From an uncultured Saprospiraceae bacterium (GTDB lineage Bacteria > Bacteroidota > Bacteroidia > Chitinophagales > Saprospiraceae): a stretch of 40,047 bases of DNA. A program made the translations under genes and the position numbers. Of this stretch, positions 1-8,639 are shown one piece after another. The number at the start of each line of letters is the position of its first letter. Position 1 is the stretch's first letter. Location of the stretch: positions 1 to 40,047 of the forward strand of contig CAKZTD010000124.1 in the NCBI GenBank assembly GCA_937921595.1. Reading direction: 5' to 3'. A model generated the notes under the pieces. The model saw only the letters and a program-made list of their open reading frames with translations, did no database searches and was not told the DNA's origin.

Positions 1-468
1 ATCATGCCAGGGTTTATCCATAAGCCTGGTTCGATAGGTATCGTATCAAGGTCAGGAACATTGACTTACGAAGCTGTTGATCAAGTGACTAAGGCAGGTA
101 TGGGACAGTCAACATGTATAGGGATCGGTGGTGATCCAATCATCGGAACAACGACTCAAGAAGCTGTTCAACTATTGATGGAAGATCCTGATACAGATGG
201 TGTGATTATGATTGGCGAGATTGGTGGAAGTATGGAAGCGGATGCTGCTCACTGGATCAAAGCAAATGCAACGAAACCTGTTGTTGGATTTATAGCAGGA
301 CAAACGGCACCTAAAGGTAGAACGATGGGGCATGCCGGTGCAATTATTGGAGGTGCTGATGATACTGCAGAAGCTAAGATGAAGATCATGGCTGATTGTG
401 GAATTCATGTAGTAGTTTCTCCTGCAAAAATCGGAGAAACGATGGTTACAGCCTTAAATGCATCATAA
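1..468 (+). CDS. sucD: Succinyl-CoA synthetase alpha subunit, C-terminal part
   Basis: This is the 3' part of the alpha subunit of succinate-CoA ligase, the TCA-cycle enzyme that turns succinyl-CoA into succinate while making ATP or GTP. The reading frame is open from base 1, so the true start lies before the window; about 155 codons are present out of the usual 290 or so. What is visible is the second half of the CoA-binding domain and the ligase domain. The active-site histidine that is phosphorylated during the reaction is in MGHAGAI, with its codon at 331-333, and the [12 protein letters not shown] and GEIGG stretches are typical of the family. It is followed by a strong terminator. The partner sucC is not adjacent on the downstream side. 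The identification is secure; only the missing start is unknown. Confidence 0.95.
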   Translation: MMPGFIHKPGSIGIVSRSGTLTYEAVDQVTKAGMGQSTCIGIGGDPIIGTTTQEAVQLLMEDPDTDGVIMIGEIGGSMEADAAHWIKANATKPVVGFIAGQTAPKGRTMGHAGAIIGGADDTAEAKMKIMADCGIHVVVSPAKIGETMVTALNAS

Positions 469-511
469 GAAAATTAGAATTTATAAGTGTGTTTAATACT
501 ATAAAAAATCT

Positions 512-552
512 AAAAACCCATCTTCTGAAATTTCGGAAGATGGGCTTTTTTA
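512..552 (+). terminator. Rho-independent terminator after sucD
   Basis: A perfect nine-base stem, CCCATCTTC at 517-525 with GAAGATGGG at 536-544, is flanked by an A run before and a run of six T after. The loop itself contains a small GAAATTTC palindrome. It sits 45 bases after the sucD stop. Confidence 0.9.
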
Positions 553-662
553 TGGCATAGAATATGTACGATAGGCAATGAGAATAGACTTAACCTAATA
601 ATACATTTCCTACCTAAAGCTTGGTTCACTCCCATTTCTGTAACAAGACTTGTGACCAATCT

Positions 663-2348
663 ATGCTAAATAATAAAACTAAAAATGTTGATGAGTTATA
701 CCTCAGAAGGACAGGCTTTATTGGGTCTGTACTACTTATAGGTATTACACTCATGAATTTGTTTGTGGAAACAGGAACATATGATTATCCTGTACCTAGA
801 GTACTAATCGCTTTTACGCTTTTAGCTCTGGCCATTCTGTCTTATACAAACAGATGGATAAAAGAGCATGGCATCAAGATTCTATATGTACTTTTCTTTG
901 TCTATAATTTTTATGGAATTGCATTGGTCGCTATCAATCAATTTCAACCTATCGATACTTCAGCGACTATTATTATTGGTTTTGCTCTTGCTGCTTTTAT
1001 AAAAATAAAACGCTGTCTAAATTCTTACCTCGTATTTTTACTCATTACTTATCTTGGGTTTTATTTTACGACTGAAAATCCAATTGTTCAAAGTGAATAT
1101 TTCTTCTCTGTGTTGCTTTTTATTTTATCAATGGGGTACATGATCTTTAACGGAAAAATTGATGCAGATAAAGTAATTGCCAATAATAAGATACAACTTG
1201 AAAATAGCGAAAAACGATTTCGGAGTATTTTTGAAAAATCTCCTGTAGGGATTATGCTTTTGAATCTAAATATGAAACCATTCCAGATGAATCAGGTTTT
1301 GGAAGGTTTATTAGGTTATACTCAGGAAGAGATTCTAACATTGAATGCAAAAGAAATTGTTCATGAAGATGATTATGTAGAGCCATCAGAGATGTTTAAT
1401 GCGATATTCAGAAGTAAGGATAAAGCTTTTACAACGGAACAACGTTTCAAGACTAAAAGTGGCGTTATGAAATGGCTGAGATTAACCATGACTTTAGTTG
1501 ACTTGGGAGCTAAAGAAGAACGTTATGTTATTGCGATGATGGAAGATATTACTTTTCAAAAACAGGCAGATGTAAAACTTAAGGAATATGCAACTAAACT
1601 TGAAGAGCATAACAAAGCTCTGGAGGAGTTTAGCTATGTAATTTCACATGATCTTCAAGAACCACTGAGAATGATTAAAAGTTATACTGGCCTGATAAAA
1701 AGAAGATATATTGATAAAATAGATGATAAGAATGCAAGCCTCGATATGAGTTACGTTATTGATGGCGCAACAAGAATGAGTAATTTGATTAGAGATATGT
1801 TGAGTTATAGTCAATGGAGTACGAAGCCATATCAAAAAGAAATTATTGATACACGTGATGTTTTAGTAGATGTAATTAAAAACTTAACAATTTCGATTGC
1901 AGAGAAAAATGGAGAGGTTTCGTGTAGTGAGATGCCAGAAGTCGCTATGAATAAAGTGTTGTTTGGCCAGGTTCTTCAAAATTTGATTGGAAATGGCTTG
2001 AAATATTCTTTTGAAAATCGTTCACCAAGGATTATGGTAGAGGGGAAAGAACGAGATTTTGATGTGTTGTTTTCTATAAAAGATAATGGACAAGGTTTTG
2101 ATGATAGAGATAAAGAACGAATTTTTGGAATTTTTCAGAGACTACATGGACGTGATAGTGATTATAAAGGAACAGGTATTGGCCTTGCAATATGCAAAAG
2201 AATTGTAGAAAAACAAGGCGGAAAAATTTGGGCCAATGCAGAGAAAGGTAAAGGGGCTACTTTCTTTTTTACAATGCCTAAGGAACTACAAAATTCAGAT
2301 AATAATATACCTTCTAAAAAACAGAAAAGAACACCACAATTGCAATAA
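663..2348 (+). CDS. PAS-domain membrane sensor histidine kinase
   Basis: A two-component sensor kinase of 561 residues. I chose the ATG at 663; a TTG at 621 is in frame but would add 14 residues unlike anything expected. About six hydrophobic segments fill roughly residues 17-160, followed by a PAS domain (about 185-300, with the SPVGIMLLN start) and a short coiled coil. The kinase core starts with the H-box ISHDLQEP, phospho-acceptor His about residue 329, as in phytochrome-type kinases. Then come the N-box (NLIGNGLKYS), G1 (DNGQGFD), F-box (IFGIFQRLHG) and G2 (GTGIGLAI), all intact. No response regulator is next to it, so its partner is an orphan elsewhere. The ligand is unknown. The last 35 bases overlap the convergent gene downstream. 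Confidence 0.93.
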   Translation: MLNNKTKNVDELYLRRTGFIGSVLLIGITLMNLFVETGTYDYPVPRVLIAFTLLALAILSYTNRWIKEHGIKILYVLFFVYNFYGIALVAINQFQPIDTSATIIIGFALAAFIKIKRCLNSYLVFLLITYLGFYFTTENPIVQSEYFFSVLLFILSMGYMIFNGKIDADKVIANNKIQLENSEKRFRSIFEKSPVGIMLLNLNMKPFQMNQVLEGLLGYTQEEILTLNAKEIVHEDDYVEPSEMFNAIFRSKDKAFTTEQRFKTKSGVMKWLRLTMTLVDLGAKEERYVIAMMEDITFQKQADVKLKEYATKLEEHNKALEEFSYVISHDLQEPLRMIKSYTGLIKRRYIDKIDDKNASLDMSYVIDGATRMSNLIRDMLSYSQWSTKPYQKEIIDTRDVLVDVIKNLTISIAEKNGEVSCSEMPEVAMNKVLFGQVLQNLIGNGLKYSFENRSPRIMVEGKERDFDVLFSIKDNGQGFDDRDKERIFGIFQRLHGRDSDYKGTGIGLAICKRIVEKQGGKIWANAEKGKGATFFFTMPKELQNSDNNIPSKKQKRTPQLQ

Positions 2349-2892
2349 CAATCACAATAAACACTACAAAGAAAATCCATTGTCGGTTGTTGCGATAACG
2401 ATTAAACATCAATTCTACTATATCCCTCCACTCTAAATCATAGATATAGTTTTCTCTTCCCAACACAAAGTATTTTTTAAATCCTTTACGTTTTTGATCA
2501 CCATGTTTTCTTAGAATAAAGAAGTCTTTATTTAAAAAAGCAAGGTCATAGAGTTCACTTTTAACCACTGTGCTGCCTGAGGTATGGTCAATAATTAAGG
2601 TGTTAGAATTTTCGAGTTTTCTCCAAATCCCTGTATGGATATTTCCATCAATAGATATTAAGTATTCATTCTCGGGACGGAATATATGCAGGACGGATTC
2701 ATGAAATGAGTCATCATCACGAACTTCAAGCCATCGAACATCCAGATAATACTCTTCTTCATAAAGGTCTTCTCCCCAAGGACTAACTAAAGGAATAATC
2801 AAATCCAGATATTCATCCATAGTGTCCATAACCGGAAGCTCAAGGCTAAGCGATCTAGTTAAGGATTCCAGTACGTTGTTTTCTGATGCCAT
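2314..2892 (-). CDS. Tail-anchored protein of unknown function
   Basis: I do not recognise this 192-residue protein. It has no signal peptide. The first 60 residues are acidic and rich in Leu, the middle (about 65-150) looks like a beta-rich globular domain, and the end is a single strongly hydrophobic segment (about 172-192, IFFVVFIVIVIAIVVFF) with almost nothing after it, preceded by a basic stretch (FNRYRNNRQ). That is the layout of a C-tail-anchored inner membrane protein with its main domain in the cytoplasm. Its coding end overlaps the end of the histidine kinase gene by 35 bases in a tail-to-tail arrangement. The reading frame is long and has a sensible composition, so I believe it is a real gene, but the function is open. 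Confidence 0.7.
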   Translation of the reverse strand: MASENNVLESLTRSLSLELPVMDTMDEYLDLIIPLVSPWGEDLYEEEYYLDVRWLEVRDDDSFHESVLHIFRPENEYLISIDGNIHTGIWRKLENSNTLIIDHTSGSTVVKSELYDLAFLNKDFFILRKHGDQKRKGFKKYFVLGRENYIYDLEWRDIVELMFNRYRNNRQWIFFVVFIVIVIAIVVFFSVF

Positions 2893-2995
2893 TTTTTTAA
2901 AGCATGTTAGATAAGGCTAAGTTACTTATTCAATGGGATTTTAATATTATTTTGGAGGAAAAATATAGCAGATGAAGAAAAGGGTAGGGGGAAAT

Positions 2996-3033
2996 AAAAA
3001 AGTCATTAGAATCTCTTCTAATGACTTTTTTAT
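2996..3033 (-). terminator. Hairpin terminator after the TPR/PD40/SPOR gene
   Basis: A perfect ten-base stem, AGTCATTAGA at 3001-3010 with TCTAATGACT at 3017-3026 and a six-base loop. It is preceded by an A run and followed by a T run, so it can work on both strands. It lies 24 bases beyond the stop of the minus-strand gene ending at 3057. Confidence 0.85.
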
Positions 3034-3056
3034 TTATTAAGATCTAATCTTAGGTT

Positions 3057-5099
3057 TTAATTTTTACGATTACCATTTCTATATTTCACAACAAAAGCTT
3101 CTGGAAACCCATTTTCTCTTGCTTGATCCATAACTTGCTTCGCTTCGCTAAGACTAAAGAATTCTGCGATCAAAATTCGAGTCCATCCTTTTTCATAAAT
3201 ATTTTCTGTTTGGAAATATCCTATTGATCTAACCTGATCAAATTGAGGATCATTTTCATTGAAGTATTGAGCAGTAGAAATTTGAATTTTAAAATAAACA
3301 CCATTCAGCTTAGGAGCTGAAGTAGTTACTTCCATCCCTTGGTAATAGGAATTTACATAAGTACTCGGTAAGTCAGAAGCAACAGTTGTTGTAATGGCTG
3401 TAGTTGCAACAGGCTCCGGAGTACTTGTCACTACCGGAGTTTCAACGACTACTGGTGCAGAACTTGAAATTACAGGATCGACGCTTGCTGTAGAAGAAGA
3501 TTCCTGAAAAACAGGTTCTTCAAATTTAGCAACCATTCCTTCTTTTTCGAGATAAACCGATTTACCATATTCTTTATTTTCATCAAAAGCAAAAGTATTA
3601 AAGCTAAAACCAGAGGTTTGAAAACCACCTTTGATAACCTCAATTTCGAAAGCTCGTTCAGGAATTAATGAAAATTGATACGCTCCGCTATTTGCGATGA
3701 TAGATTGAAGTAGTCTCTTTTTACCAGAATTTTTTACTTCATAAAGGATCACTTGAACATCAGTGATAATTGAATTATTATTTTTATCATAAACATTTCC
3801 GCGGGCAAAAATTTCTTTTACTGGCACAGAAAAAAAGAAAAGATCATCATTATCTGTAGAAACCTTCTCAGAACCATAAGTTCTATTTGAAGAAACAAAA
3901 CTACCTGTCTGTGATTTGTTTTCAACAAAATAATAATCATCAGCACTAGAGTTTACAGGTTTTCCAAGATTTTGAGGCTTTGAAAACTTAGACATACTAC
4001 CAAGAGATTTAAAAACATCGTAGCCTCCCATTGAAGGATGTCCATTAGAACTGAAATATAACTCGCCTTGTTCTTCATTATAAAAAGGAGTAATTTCATC
4101 TCCTATCGTATTGATATTATGACCAGCATTTTTAGGTAAGGTAAAATCGTATTCAGGGCTATCGACATGTCTAGTCATAAACCAAATATCCATTCCACCT
4201 TTTCCACCTTTTCTATCAGAAGAAAAATATAAAACTTCGGTATCTCCATCATGCATGACAAAAGGATGCGTCGCGGTTGTACCCTCTAATTTTACATAAT
4301 CACGTAATTTTCTAGGATTACTCCAACCTTCATCAGTTCGGATCGTCACATAGATATCACATTGAGAATCGACTACATCAAAGTCCGTATTGTTGCAAAG
4401 GGTAAAATAAAACCGCTGATTATCAGGTGTAAAAGTACCATGAGCAACATGTTTATCTTTAAAATTAGGAAAGTTTGGAACGATTGCTTTGGTCCATTCA
4501 CCATCCTGGTAATGTGATCGGTATATTTTAGAAAAACCTTCCATGGTAGAAGAGAAATAAAGGATGTCATCATTGAATGGTAGGGGTGATACCTCATCAG
4601 CCATAGTATTGACATTTTCGCTGAGGTGTTCAACCATGCGTCCTTGTTCATTGGAGTTTCCCGTCATAGCTAGCTCACAACCTTCGATTTCGTTTTTTAT
4701 AATTTTAATATACTTGCTACTATCGCTTCCTTTATAGTTGACTAAAAAGCTTTTGAATATAGTGATAGCCTCATCATGTTCTCCATTTTGTTTTAACGCA
4801 CGAGCAAATTGAAGGCGAGCTAAAGGAAAGTCTGCATGATCTTTTAATTCCTTATAAAGGTTTGCAGATTTGCTGTACAACCTCAATTTCTCATAGCAAA
4901 TAGCTGCTTGATTTAAAAAATTAGGTTTAGACTTTTTTTGTTTATATGCTTCGAGATAGTAATTGGCAGCTTCCTCGTAATTTCCATTTGCGAAGAGTTG
5001 ATCAGCAGACTTAGAGATCTTTTTCCAAGTACCTTCCTGTGAAAATCCAGGAGTAGCGAAGTAAAGGCATGTTGCCAATAGTAAAAATCTTAGGGTCAT
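3057..5099 (-). CDS. TPR - PD40 beta-propeller - SPOR envelope protein (PorE-like layout)
   Basis: A 680-residue exported protein. A signal peptide (residues 1-20, ending in GFSQ) is followed by TPR-like helices (about 24-150), then PD40/WD40-like propeller strands (about 165-425) marked by repeated LYFSS or IYFSS motifs, then a carboxypeptidase-regulatory-like beta domain (about 432-515), a Ser/Thr/Val/Pro-rich linker and a SPOR-like domain (about 600-680, FKIQIST to AFVVKYRNG). TPR, PD40 and a CarboxypepD_reg-like domain in this order are known from PorE of the type IX secretion system, but PorE normally ends with an OmpA-type peptidoglycan-binding domain. Here a SPOR domain, which also binds peptidoglycan (denuded glycan), takes that place. 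A role in anchoring T9SS or other envelope parts to the cell wall is inference. It stands alone with its own terminator. Confidence 0.8.
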   Translation of the reverse strand: MTLRFLLLATCLYFATPGFSQEGTWKKISKSADQLFANGNYEEAANYYLEAYKQKKSKPNFLNQAAICYEKLRLYSKSANLYKELKDHADFPLARLQFARALKQNGEHDEAITIFKSFLVNYKGSDSSKYIKIIKNEIEGCELAMTGNSNEQGRMVEHLSENVNTMADEVSPLPFNDDILYFSSTMEGFSKIYRSHYQDGEWTKAIVPNFPNFKDKHVAHGTFTPDNQRFYFTLCNNTDFDVVDSQCDIYVTIRTDEGWSNPRKLRDYVKLEGTTATHPFVMHDGDTEVLYFSSDRKGGKGGMDIWFMTRHVDSPEYDFTLPKNAGHNINTIGDEITPFYNEEQGELYFSSNGHPSMGGYDVFKSLGSMSKFSKPQNLGKPVNSSADDYYFVENKSQTGSFVSSNRTYGSEKVSTDNDDLFFFSVPVKEIFARGNVYDKNNNSIITDVQVILYEVKNSGKKRLLQSIIANSGAYQFSLIPERAFEIEVIKGGFQTSGFSFNTFAFDENKEYGKSVYLEKEGMVAKFEEPVFQESSSTASVDPVISSSAPVVVETPVVTSTPEPVATTAITTTVASDLPSTYVNSYYQGMEVTTSAPKLNGVYFKIQISTAQYFNENDPQFDQVRSIGYFQTENIYEKGWTRILIAEFFSLSEAKQVMDQARENGFPEAFVVKYRNGNRKN

Positions 5100-5167
5100 C
5101 GTTTAAGAATTTTGGTTCTAAATACCAGTCAAAAAATTAATTCACAACCTTTTTTAATAAAGGTTAA

Positions 5168-5212
5168 AACTTTCCAATACTAATGAGTGCCTCAATGATG
5201 AGGTGGAAAGAA
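5168..5212 (-). terminator. Possible terminator after purN
   Basis: Nested inverted repeat between purN and the next minus-strand gene: outer arms CTTTCCA 5170-5176 and TGGAAAG 5204-5210, inner arms CCTCA 5190-5194 and TGAGG 5199-5203, with an unequal internal loop. Read on the minus strand it is followed by only four T, so it is a weak candidate. Confidence 0.45.
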
Positions 5213-5240
5213 TTCAGAAGGGAGTTAAAATTTAGACAGA

Positions 5241-5825
5241 CTATTTAACAGAATCTAAGTTTTTGTTCAAAATTCGTTCAATAGTTTTTGCAAAATGTTC
5301 GTGTTCAAGTTTTAAAACATTTTTTGCAATTGACTCTGGTGTGTCATCAGGAAGAACAGGACATGAAGCCTGAAAAATGATTGAGCCTTCATCATACTTT
5401 TCATTGACATAATGAATAGTGATTCCGGTTTCTTTCACTCCTGATTCCTTAACCGCTTTGTGTACATTCATCCCGTACATTCCTTTTCCTCCAAATTGAG
5501 GAAGTAAAGCAGGATGGATGTTAACAATGCTTTTGGGAAATTTACCCACCAGGTATCTAGGTACCAGTAACAAAAAACCCGCCAATACGATGAAATTTAT
5601 AGGAAATATGGAAAATTTTTCTAAAATGTAATTGTTATCCTTTAGTTGGGCTTTATCAATGACCAATGTTTGGATATTAAAACTACGTGCCATGTCTAAT
5701 ACTTTGGCATTCTTATTATTAGAAACAACGAGGCTAACTTCGATATCCGGATGACCTTGAAGGTGTTCGATAATTTTTTTAGCGTTACTACCTGTTCCTG
5801 ATGCAAAAATGGCGATTCGTTCCAA
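5241..5825 (-). CDS. purN: Phosphoribosylglycinamide formyltransferase
   Basis: PurN transfers a formyl group from 10-formyltetrahydrofolate to GAR in step 3 of purine synthesis, in the cytoplasm. The 194-residue length fits the family. The N-terminal FASGTGSNAKKI loop binds the phosphate of the ribotide. The catalytic triad is complete: Asn102 and His104 in IVNIHPALLP and Asp145 in EKYDEGSIIFQ. The GMYGMNVHKAV and ETGITIHYV stretches are also typical. The start at 5825 gives the usual short N-terminus (MERIAIFASG). It is not in a purine operon here; the neighbours are unrelated, as is common in this phylum. High certainty. Confidence 0.96.
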   Translation of the reverse strand: MERIAIFASGTGSNAKKIIEHLQGHPDIEVSLVVSNNKNAKVLDMARSFNIQTLVIDKAQLKDNNYILEKFSIFPINFIVLAGFLLLVPRYLVGKFPKSIVNIHPALLPQFGGKGMYGMNVHKAVKESGVKETGITIHYVNEKYDEGSIIFQASCPVLPDDTPESIAKNVLKLEHEHFAKTIERILNKNLDSVK

Positions 5826-5948
5826 TGGATTAAATTATTGTTAAAGCTATAAAAATGAAGCTAATTGAAGCTTTGATAAATCGACTTCGACTAGCTATTT
5901 ATTTGAAAGCGAAAAGATAGCTAAGTACTTTCATTTTTTTATAAAAAT

Positions 5949-7565
5949 TCAATTTTGAAACTCTAAATCTGCAAAACGGTAACGTCTACCTCTTTCTCCA
6001 TAAATAACCATTTTGTTTCTTCCTGTTTGCTTGCAGATTTTAGGTCTGGTAATCGTACTCGCATCTCTATTGCTAAAAAGGGGATAGGTATTTACGGAAC
6101 CATCTCTGGAGATTTCAGCCAAGGCAATGATGGAATTTTTACCATTAAAAAAGTAAACCTTGTCTGGTCGTCTTTTGGATTGGAAATTTTTACCATTATC
6201 ATTAAAAACAAAATAAATTTTATCTCTTACAATCGACATCGCATAAGATGAATAATAACCACCGTCGTTTATGGTTTCTTGTCTTTTGGGAATCCTTGCC
6301 GTCCACTCGATTTCTCCATCTGGTTGAATATTTACTACGATGATGTCATTATAATTGTAATAATAATCAACATCGTTTACTGCGTTGGTGTAACCGAGGT
6401 TACCATAACTGTTATAACGATTATCTCTCCGTTCGACAAAATATTGCTCTGCAATCAAAAGCGCTCCACCATCACTTCGTAATACCAAATCATCTAAAGA
6501 ATAACTATAAAGTTCTGCTTGTCGTTTGGTGTTTCCGTTTCTTTCAGCTTTTTTGGCTTTTGACTTTTTACGATTGGACATAAACTCTGTTAGAAATTCA
6601 AATTCAAATTCCTTTAAATTACGGTTGTATATTTCTTTTGTATTCGGGTTAAGTCGAAAAAAGTAAGTTCCTTTGATACTGTATGTTCCCTTGTCAGAAT
6701 AGAAGCCAGAACAAATCAAATCGCCGTCATCTCCAACTCTAAAAGTGAGGTCAGTAATAAATTTATCGGTGAAATTAATTTTGTATTCTTCTTTGTCACT
6801 ACCCGCAGCAGTATAAGCCAGAATGGTGTATTGATAAGTTGGTCTACCTTGTCTTCTTTTTCGATTACGATCTTGATAAATCACTCCGAGTAAATAAACA
6901 TTTCCATTATTGTCCACTCTATATTCTTCTACTGAAAAACGATCATCGTTGTAAGGAAGATTGATGTTCTTATTCCAGACCTCTTCAAAACCATTTGTAT
7001 AAATTTTTAATGAGAAACGTTCTGGTTTTCCTTTCTTATAAGGAAGCTCATTATAGATTAAAATCTTAGAACTATCCCTAGAAATATTAATTCCGAAAAT
7101 TCCTTCCCTATTGATGCCTCGTGTTTCGATCTCTCCAATTTTCTTAAGCGTTTTGCTTGCCGTAAGAGTTCTCATGTTGATCATCTGAGCAAAGAGGTAG
7201 TTTTTCTTTTTCGCTTTATTGTGGAATGATGATAAAAGGAATAGGTTGTTGTTTATAATAACCATGTCCTCGAAATCGAGGTCTTTGCCTTTAAATTTTA
7301 ACTCGATATCCTGAGACTTTACGAGCTTCATATTCTTATCAAATTTTTCAATGAAAACCTTTTTACCTCCTGTTAGCATACCTGATTTAGTCTTTCTACG
7401 AATCGCATAGAAGTTTTCACCAGCAGGAATAACTTTAGAAATAAAAGAATTGTTTGGTTCGACCTGTTCTTGTCCCCAAGAAATTTTTGCAGGAGCTTCC
7501 TCATATTGAGCAAAAGATGGAAGGCTAAGAAGGAATAAACTTATAATGGCTGCGTATACTTTCAT
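5949..7565 (-). CDS. Secreted protein of unknown function, probably beta-propeller-like
   Basis: A 538-residue protein with a clear signal peptide (MKVYAAIISLFLLSLPSFAQ). The rest is made of alternating short beta strands and turns with many patterns of the kind 'NLFLLSSF', 'NVYLLGVIY', 'DLICSGFY' and 'GALLIAEQYF', the look of a multi-bladed propeller, though I could not assign a named family. It has a Lys/Arg-rich insert near residues 330-350 and a Tyr/Asn-rich stretch near 385-410. No lipobox and no type IX sorting tail, so a periplasmic or outer-membrane-associated site is most likely. Proteins of this kind are found across Bacteroidota without known function. It lies 123 bases upstream of purN on the same strand, without a clear terminator between. 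Confidence 0.8.
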   Translation of the reverse strand: MKVYAAIISLFLLSLPSFAQYEEAPAKISWGQEQVEPNNSFISKVIPAGENFYAIRRKTKSGMLTGGKKVFIEKFDKNMKLVKSQDIELKFKGKDLDFEDMVIINNNLFLLSSFHNKAKKKNYLFAQMINMRTLTASKTLKKIGEIETRGINREGIFGINISRDSSKILIYNELPYKKGKPERFSLKIYTNGFEEVWNKNINLPYNDDRFSVEEYRVDNNGNVYLLGVIYQDRNRKRRQGRPTYQYTILAYTAAGSDKEEYKINFTDKFITDLTFRVGDDGDLICSGFYSDKGTYSIKGTYFFRLNPNTKEIYNRNLKEFEFEFLTEFMSNRKKSKAKKAERNGNTKRQAELYSYSLDDLVLRSDGGALLIAEQYFVERRDNRYNSYGNLGYTNAVNDVDYYYNYNDIIVVNIQPDGEIEWTARIPKRQETINDGGYYSSYAMSIVRDKIYFVFNDNGKNFQSKRRPDKVYFFNGKNSIIALAEISRDGSVNTYPLFSNRDASTITRPKICKQTGRNKMVIYGERGRRYRFADLEFQN

Positions 7566-7647
7566 AATTCTAAAAATTTAATTAGGATTTGCTTTAAAGC
7601 AAATTTTAGGACTAAGATACCTAAAGAAATATAATGATAATAGTAAT

Positions 7648-7686
7648 AAAAAAAGTGTAAGCGGGACGTCCACTTACACTTTTTTA
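7648..7686 (-). terminator. Terminator of the bamD-rpoZ-coaBC-DUF4835 operon
   Basis: Arms AGTGTAAG 7654-7661 and CTTACACT 7673-7680, flanked by A and T runs on either side, 20 bases beyond the DUF4835 stop. The loop contains a GGACGTCC palindrome. It may act in both directions. Confidence 0.85.
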
Positions 7687-7705
7687 GGAATTCATTAACG
7701 TTGTG

Positions 7706-8611
7706 TTATCTTCCTATTTGCGTACGATATTTTGAAGCATTAGAAGCATCAATCTTGGACATGATACTTCTGACTCTAGTTTTTTGTTCTCGTGTACCTT
7801 TTTTAAATATTTCGATGATTTCTCCTGATTTTGCATTGGTAAACATCTGGATGATCATGGAGCGAGGATAAGATCGATTGACTTTGGAAATGGTCTCTAA
7901 TGCTTGCATCATGATCGCCCTTCCAGTTTCGACATCTTCTGACATTAGATCTAGGCTTTGTCGATGATAATCATACATAGCTTGACGGAAATCCCTTATT
8001 TTAGGACTTAGCAGATTTTCAATGATCCAATATCTATTTCTGTTTCCATCCAATGATCTCCATCCTGGATAGGCGGATGCAGCATTTGGAGGAATCGTTG
8101 TAAGAATATCATTTGCTGTTTGTAAGTATGACTCTCCACCATAAAGCGAATAAGAATCATAATCCATCCCGAGTATTACGTATACATAAAAAGAGAGGAA
8201 AGCAGTCAAATTATCTGAGAATGAATTTTTTGTAAAATTCATAGGTTGAAATTGCTCATAAGTAAAGTTGAAATCTTTATCAACATGTGATAATAATGGC
8301 GTTTCATAAGTACTTCCAAAAACCGGACGTACTGCCTGAATGGCGAAATCTGCAGAAAATGAATTAGATGATAATTCATCTTTGATCGTCATCTGGATAT
8401 TGCATTTAATTCGCTCTTTTGGATCAAAAGAATCATCTGTCCATTTTTGATTATTCAAAAAATTGAGCATACTTTCTTTTAAGCTTTCAAATACCTTTGG
8501 ATCGGTAGTTTGTAGCTTCGGTGTATTGATATTTACAGTAAAATCAAGCTCTTGAGCAGAACCTAGCTTACAAAAAATGATCAGAACGAAGAGTAGAATA
8601 TATCTTTTCAT
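7706..8611 (-). CDS. DUF4835 family secreted protein
   Basis: A 301-residue exported protein with a signal peptide ending near SAQE (about residue 20). The body matches my memory of the DUF4835 family of Bacteroidota: an early beta-rich part with NINTPKLQTTDPKVFESLK, the KWTDDSF segment, then the FLSFYVYVILGMDYDSYS stretch, the DGNRNRYWIIENLL motif and a helical C-terminal half (YDYHRQSLDLM). The family has no established function; it is widely found directly after coaBC, as here (28 bases apart, same strand), so it is likely cotranscribed with bamD, rpoZ and coaBC. An envelope role is a guess from the signal peptide and the link with bamD. Confidence 0.88.
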   Translation of the reverse strand: MKRYILLFVLIIFCKLGSAQELDFTVNINTPKLQTTDPKVFESLKESMLNFLNNQKWTDDSFDPKERIKCNIQMTIKDELSSNSFSADFAIQAVRPVFGSTYETPLLSHVDKDFNFTYEQFQPMNFTKNSFSDNLTAFLSFYVYVILGMDYDSYSLYGGESYLQTANDILTTIPPNAASAYPGWRSLDGNRNRYWIIENLLSPKIRDFRQAMYDYHRQSLDLMSEDVETGRAIMMQALETISKVNRSYPRSMIIQMFTNAKSGEIIEIFKKGTREQKTRVRSIMSKIDASNASKYRTQIGR

Positions 8612-8639
8612 GTCTTAAAACTTATGTTTAAAATTTCCT

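Noticed and set aside
5826-5948. TAGCTAT/ATAGCTA inverted repeat before purN as a riboswitch or terminator
   Set aside because: Only seven pairs, an 18-base loop and no T run; no match to a purine riboswitch core.
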